A stretch of 64,000 nucleotides of DNA from JAWWPG01 sp037719575 (GTDB lineage: Bacteria > Actinomycetota > Actinomycetes > Propionibacteriales > Nocardioidaceae). Under the pieces are notes generated by a model. It was not told the DNA's origin. It was given only the letters and a program-made list of their open reading frames with translations, and did no database searches. The position numbers and the translations under genes are program-made. This document shows positions 62,784 through 64,000 of the stretch, piece after piece; the first letter of the stretch is position 1, and every line of letters starts with the position of its first letter. The stretch covers positions 1 through 64,000 of the forward strand of contig JBBJMF010000004.1 of the NCBI GenBank assembly GCA_037719575.1, written 5' to 3'.

Positions 62784-62789
62784 TAGCCT
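62784..62789 (+). promoter_or_regulatory. Leaderless-type -10 box (DoxX-like gene)
   Basis: TAGCCT, exactly 6 bases before the ATG at 62796. Confidence 0.5.
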
Positions 62790-62795
62790 CGGGAC

Positions 62796-63209
62796 ATGAT
62801 CTTGTCGGGCGGAGTGTCGCCACGCGGAATGTGGGCGCTCGTCGCGTTGTTCACGGTCAGCGGCGCCCTGCACATCGTGCGACCCCACCCCTTCGAGGCG
62901 ATCGTGCCTCGAAGACTGCCGTACAAGCGCCACCTGGTCTACGGGAGTGGAGCGCTCGAGCTGGTGTGCGCGGCCGGCCTCGCCGTGCCCCGAACCAGGC
63001 GGCCGGCAGGTCTGGCCAGTGCGTGCCTGCTGGTCGCCGTGTTCCCCGCGAACCTGCGGATGACGGCGGACATCATCGGCCGCCGATCGCCGGCCGTGCA
63101 GGTGTTCGCCATTGTCCGGCTGCCCCTGCAGCTCCCGATGATCCGCACCGCTTGGCGGGCCTGGCGCTCTCGACCGGATCGAAATGGCCTCTCAACCGGA
63201 TCGGAGTGA
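62796..63209 (+). CDS. DoxX-like small membrane protein
   Basis: 137 residues with about four hydrophobic segments (WALVALFTVSGALHIV, LVYGSGALELVCAAGLAV, GLASACLLVAVFPANLRM, FAIVRLPLQLPMI), the DoxX-fold layout. Function unknown. The last 12 codons (RPDRNGLSTGSE) fall inside a 22-bp tandem repeat and do not look like family sequence, so its original 3' end was probably replaced. Confidence 0.8.
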   Translation: MILSGGVSPRGMWALVALFTVSGALHIVRPHPFEAIVPRRLPYKRHLVYGSGALELVCAAGLAVPRTRRPAGLASACLLVAVFPANLRMTADIIGRRSPAVQVFAIVRLPLQLPMIRTAWRAWRSRPDRNGLSTGSE

Positions 63210-63238
63210 CCCCTCAGCCGGACCGAAATGGCCTCTCA
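63167..63238. repeat. 22-bp tandem repeat between convergent genes (IS21-like end?)
   Basis: Three units (63167-63188, 63189-63210, 63211-63232) and a 6-base start of a fourth, with the common core ACCGGATCG and CTCTC at each unit start. Read on the minus strand it begins TGAGAGGCC, a layout typical of an IS21-type terminal array. Both flanking genes end inside it. No transposase or opposite end was seen, so it may be a solitary end left after deletion. Confidence 0.55.
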
Positions 63239-63850
63239 CCCTGGGGGGCCGCGGCGGGCGCGGACGACGGTGTCGAGGGCGACGCCTTCGGGGGTCGGGC
63301 GCTCCACCGTCCGCGCGACCTCGACCGTGAGCCCGGCCGACGCCGACAGCAGGGTCCGCATCCGGTGCGGGCTGTACAGCAGGTCGAGGTCCTGTGGCCC
63401 GGAGACTCCCTCGGCCAGGTTGCGCTCGTCGTGGCCGACGATCACCAGGTGGCCTGCGGGTCGCAGGGCCGCCGCCGCTCGGAGCAGCATCTCGTCCCGC
63501 TCACGAGGCGGAAGGTGGACATAGCTCGCCAGCGCCAGGTCGATACTGCCTGCGCGGAGCGCCAGCGCGCTCACGTCCTGGACCTTCCACGTGAGTCGTA
63601 GGGCAGGCATCGGTGGTTGCTGAGAGGTCATCCGGCACGCCCGCTCGATGGCGACGGAGGAGAAGTCGACGCCGGTCACGCGCCAGCCGAGCGTCGCCAG
63701 CCAGACGGCGTTGCGGCCCTCGCCGCAGGCCAGGTCGAGTGCGTCACCGATGGGGAGCCGCTCGCACTGCTGGCGAACGAAGCGGTTGGGCTCCCGCCCC
63801 CACTTCAGCTCGTGGGCCTGGTACTGCTGGTCCCAGGCCGCGGCATCCAT
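63236..63850 (-). CDS. Class I SAM-dependent methyltransferase
   Basis: 204 residues. AdoMet motif I DLACGEGRNAVWLA, motif II GVDFSSVAI, and LALASYVHLPPRERDEMLLRA. Resembles TehB/thiopurine-methyltransferase-like enzymes; substrate unknown. The stop codon is the first TGA of the repeat at 63167-63238. TAGCCT sits exactly 6 bases before the ATG. The last residues (RARRGPPG) may also be affected by the repeat insertion. Confidence 0.9.
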   Translation of the reverse strand: MDAAAWDQQYQAHELKWGREPNRFVRQQCERLPIGDALDLACGEGRNAVWLATLGWRVTGVDFSSVAIERACRMTSQQPPMPALRLTWKVQDVSALALRAGSIDLALASYVHLPPRERDEMLLRAAAALRPAGHLVIVGHDERNLAEGVSGPQDLDLLYSPHRMRTLLSASAGLTVEVARTVERPTPEGVALDTVVRARRGPPG

Positions 63851-63856
63851 GGGCCG

Positions 63857-63862
63857 AGGCTA
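63857..63862 (-). promoter_or_regulatory. Leaderless-type -10 box (methyltransferase gene)
   Basis: TAGCCT on the minus strand, exactly 6 bases before the ATG at 63850. Confidence 0.5.
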
Positions 63863-63903
63863 CTCGCGGCTCCCGATCCGGCGGCGGACGGCGGAGCGCG
63901 GAG

Positions 63904-63909
63904 TAATCT
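63904..63909 (+). promoter_or_regulatory. Leaderless-type -10 box (last gene)
   Basis: TAATCT, exactly 6 bases before the ATG at 63916. Confidence 0.5.
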
Positions 63910-63915
63910 GGAGAC

Positions 63916-64000
63916 ATGCAGCCCACCATTCCCAGCCCGGGGCTCGACCTCGAGTATCCGCGGTCTCTCGGTGTCTACGACCGCTACGAGCAGGCCCAGC
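63916..64000 (+). CDS. Start of a GSP17M-like general stress protein gene (3' end missing)
   Basis: Only 28 codons are in the window. The opening (PGLDLEYPRSLGVYDRYEQAQ) resembles the start of actinobacterial general-stress / DUF1269-type membrane proteins (YPQSLGVYDDYAQAQ-like, from memory). Identification from such a short piece is tentative. Probably leaderless from TAATCT. Confidence 0.55.
   Translation, partial: MQPTIPSPGLDLEYPRSLGVYDRYEQAQ

Noticed and set aside
63167..63238. CRISPR or simple terminator
   Set aside because: Units are direct repeats without spacers and do not form a hairpin; they look like an IS terminal array.

Overview
The window is about 64 kb of high-GC DNA with dense, operon-rich coding on both strands, frequent 4-bp ATGA/GTGA overlaps and many GTG starts. 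It reads as a chromosomal segment of an actinobacterium. Actinobacterial markers are RbpA, OpcA, SufR, an acVLRF1 protein, a DUF3099 protein, a MabA/InhA-like pair, a GlgM/GlgC pair and abundant leaderless-type promoters. From memory, the gene order follows the Mycobacterium tuberculosis block Rv1436-Rv1488 (gap-pgk-tpi-secG, pgl-opcA-zwf-tal-tkt, ctaB, ctaA and ABC genes, sufR-B-D-C-S-U-T, ABC-F, mabA-inhA, nfeD-stomatin) with extra blocks inserted. A Nocardioides-like (Propionibacteriales) host is my best guess, but it is an inference.

Layout. 0-4.4 kb: end of a LuxR-type response regulator, then gap-pgk-tpiA, secG and rbpA. 4.4-4.9 kb: a gene-free stretch bounded by inverted arrays of 21-bp units, which looks like a gutted IS21-type element. 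4.9-13.1 kb (minus): tkt-tal-pgi-zwf-opcA-pgl, the pentose phosphate operon, coupled by short overlaps. 13.3-18.7 kb: ctaB, a lipoprotein hydrolase, an RDD protein, and a minus-strand ABC-2 exporter coupled to ctaA (heme A synthesis). 18.9-25.7 kb: the SUF iron-sulfur operon sufR-B-D-ferredoxin-C-S-U-T, with an iron-box-like site and a strong hairpin upstream. 25.8-36.4 kb: a small ORF with acVLRF1, a zinc peptidase, an ABC-F ATPase, hydrolases, an ABC exporter, an SDR, SURF1, MoaA and two small proteins.

36.4-48.9 kb: fabG-fabI (FAS-II reductases), an NMO-type flavoenzyme, and a nitrogen-storage locus. That locus has cphB-cphA (cyanophycinase and cyanophycin synthetase) facing a CphA-like Mur ligase that has no ATP-grasp domain, plus a coiled-coil protein. 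SixA-type phosphatase, serB and an ABC ATPase follow. 48.9-56.4 kb: nfeD-SPFH-TSUP, a DUF421 pair, a lipase-like hydrolase with a PEBP protein, an SpoU methyltransferase overlapping def tail to tail, and a LigB dioxygenase behind a palindromic operator. 56.4-64 kb: aldo/keto reductase, glgM and glgC (divergent), a GGT-like enzyme, a membrane cyclophilin, a YtcJ-type amidohydrolase pseudogene with an internal deletion, a DoxX-like protein, a methyltransferase whose stop lies in a 22-bp tandem repeat, and the start of a stress-protein gene.

Metabolically the segment joins central carbon flux (glycolysis, pentose phosphate, glycogen/maltose-1-phosphate), respiratory chain assembly (heme O and heme A synthesis, SURF1), Fe-S biogenesis and cyanophycin storage. 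The most interesting elements are the ATP-grasp-less CphA paralogue beside cphBA, two apparent IS21-type end arrays, the iron box and hairpins of the suf locus, and seventeen genes with a -10-like hexamer exactly six bases before the start codon. I saw no tRNA, rRNA, CRISPR array or phage genes.
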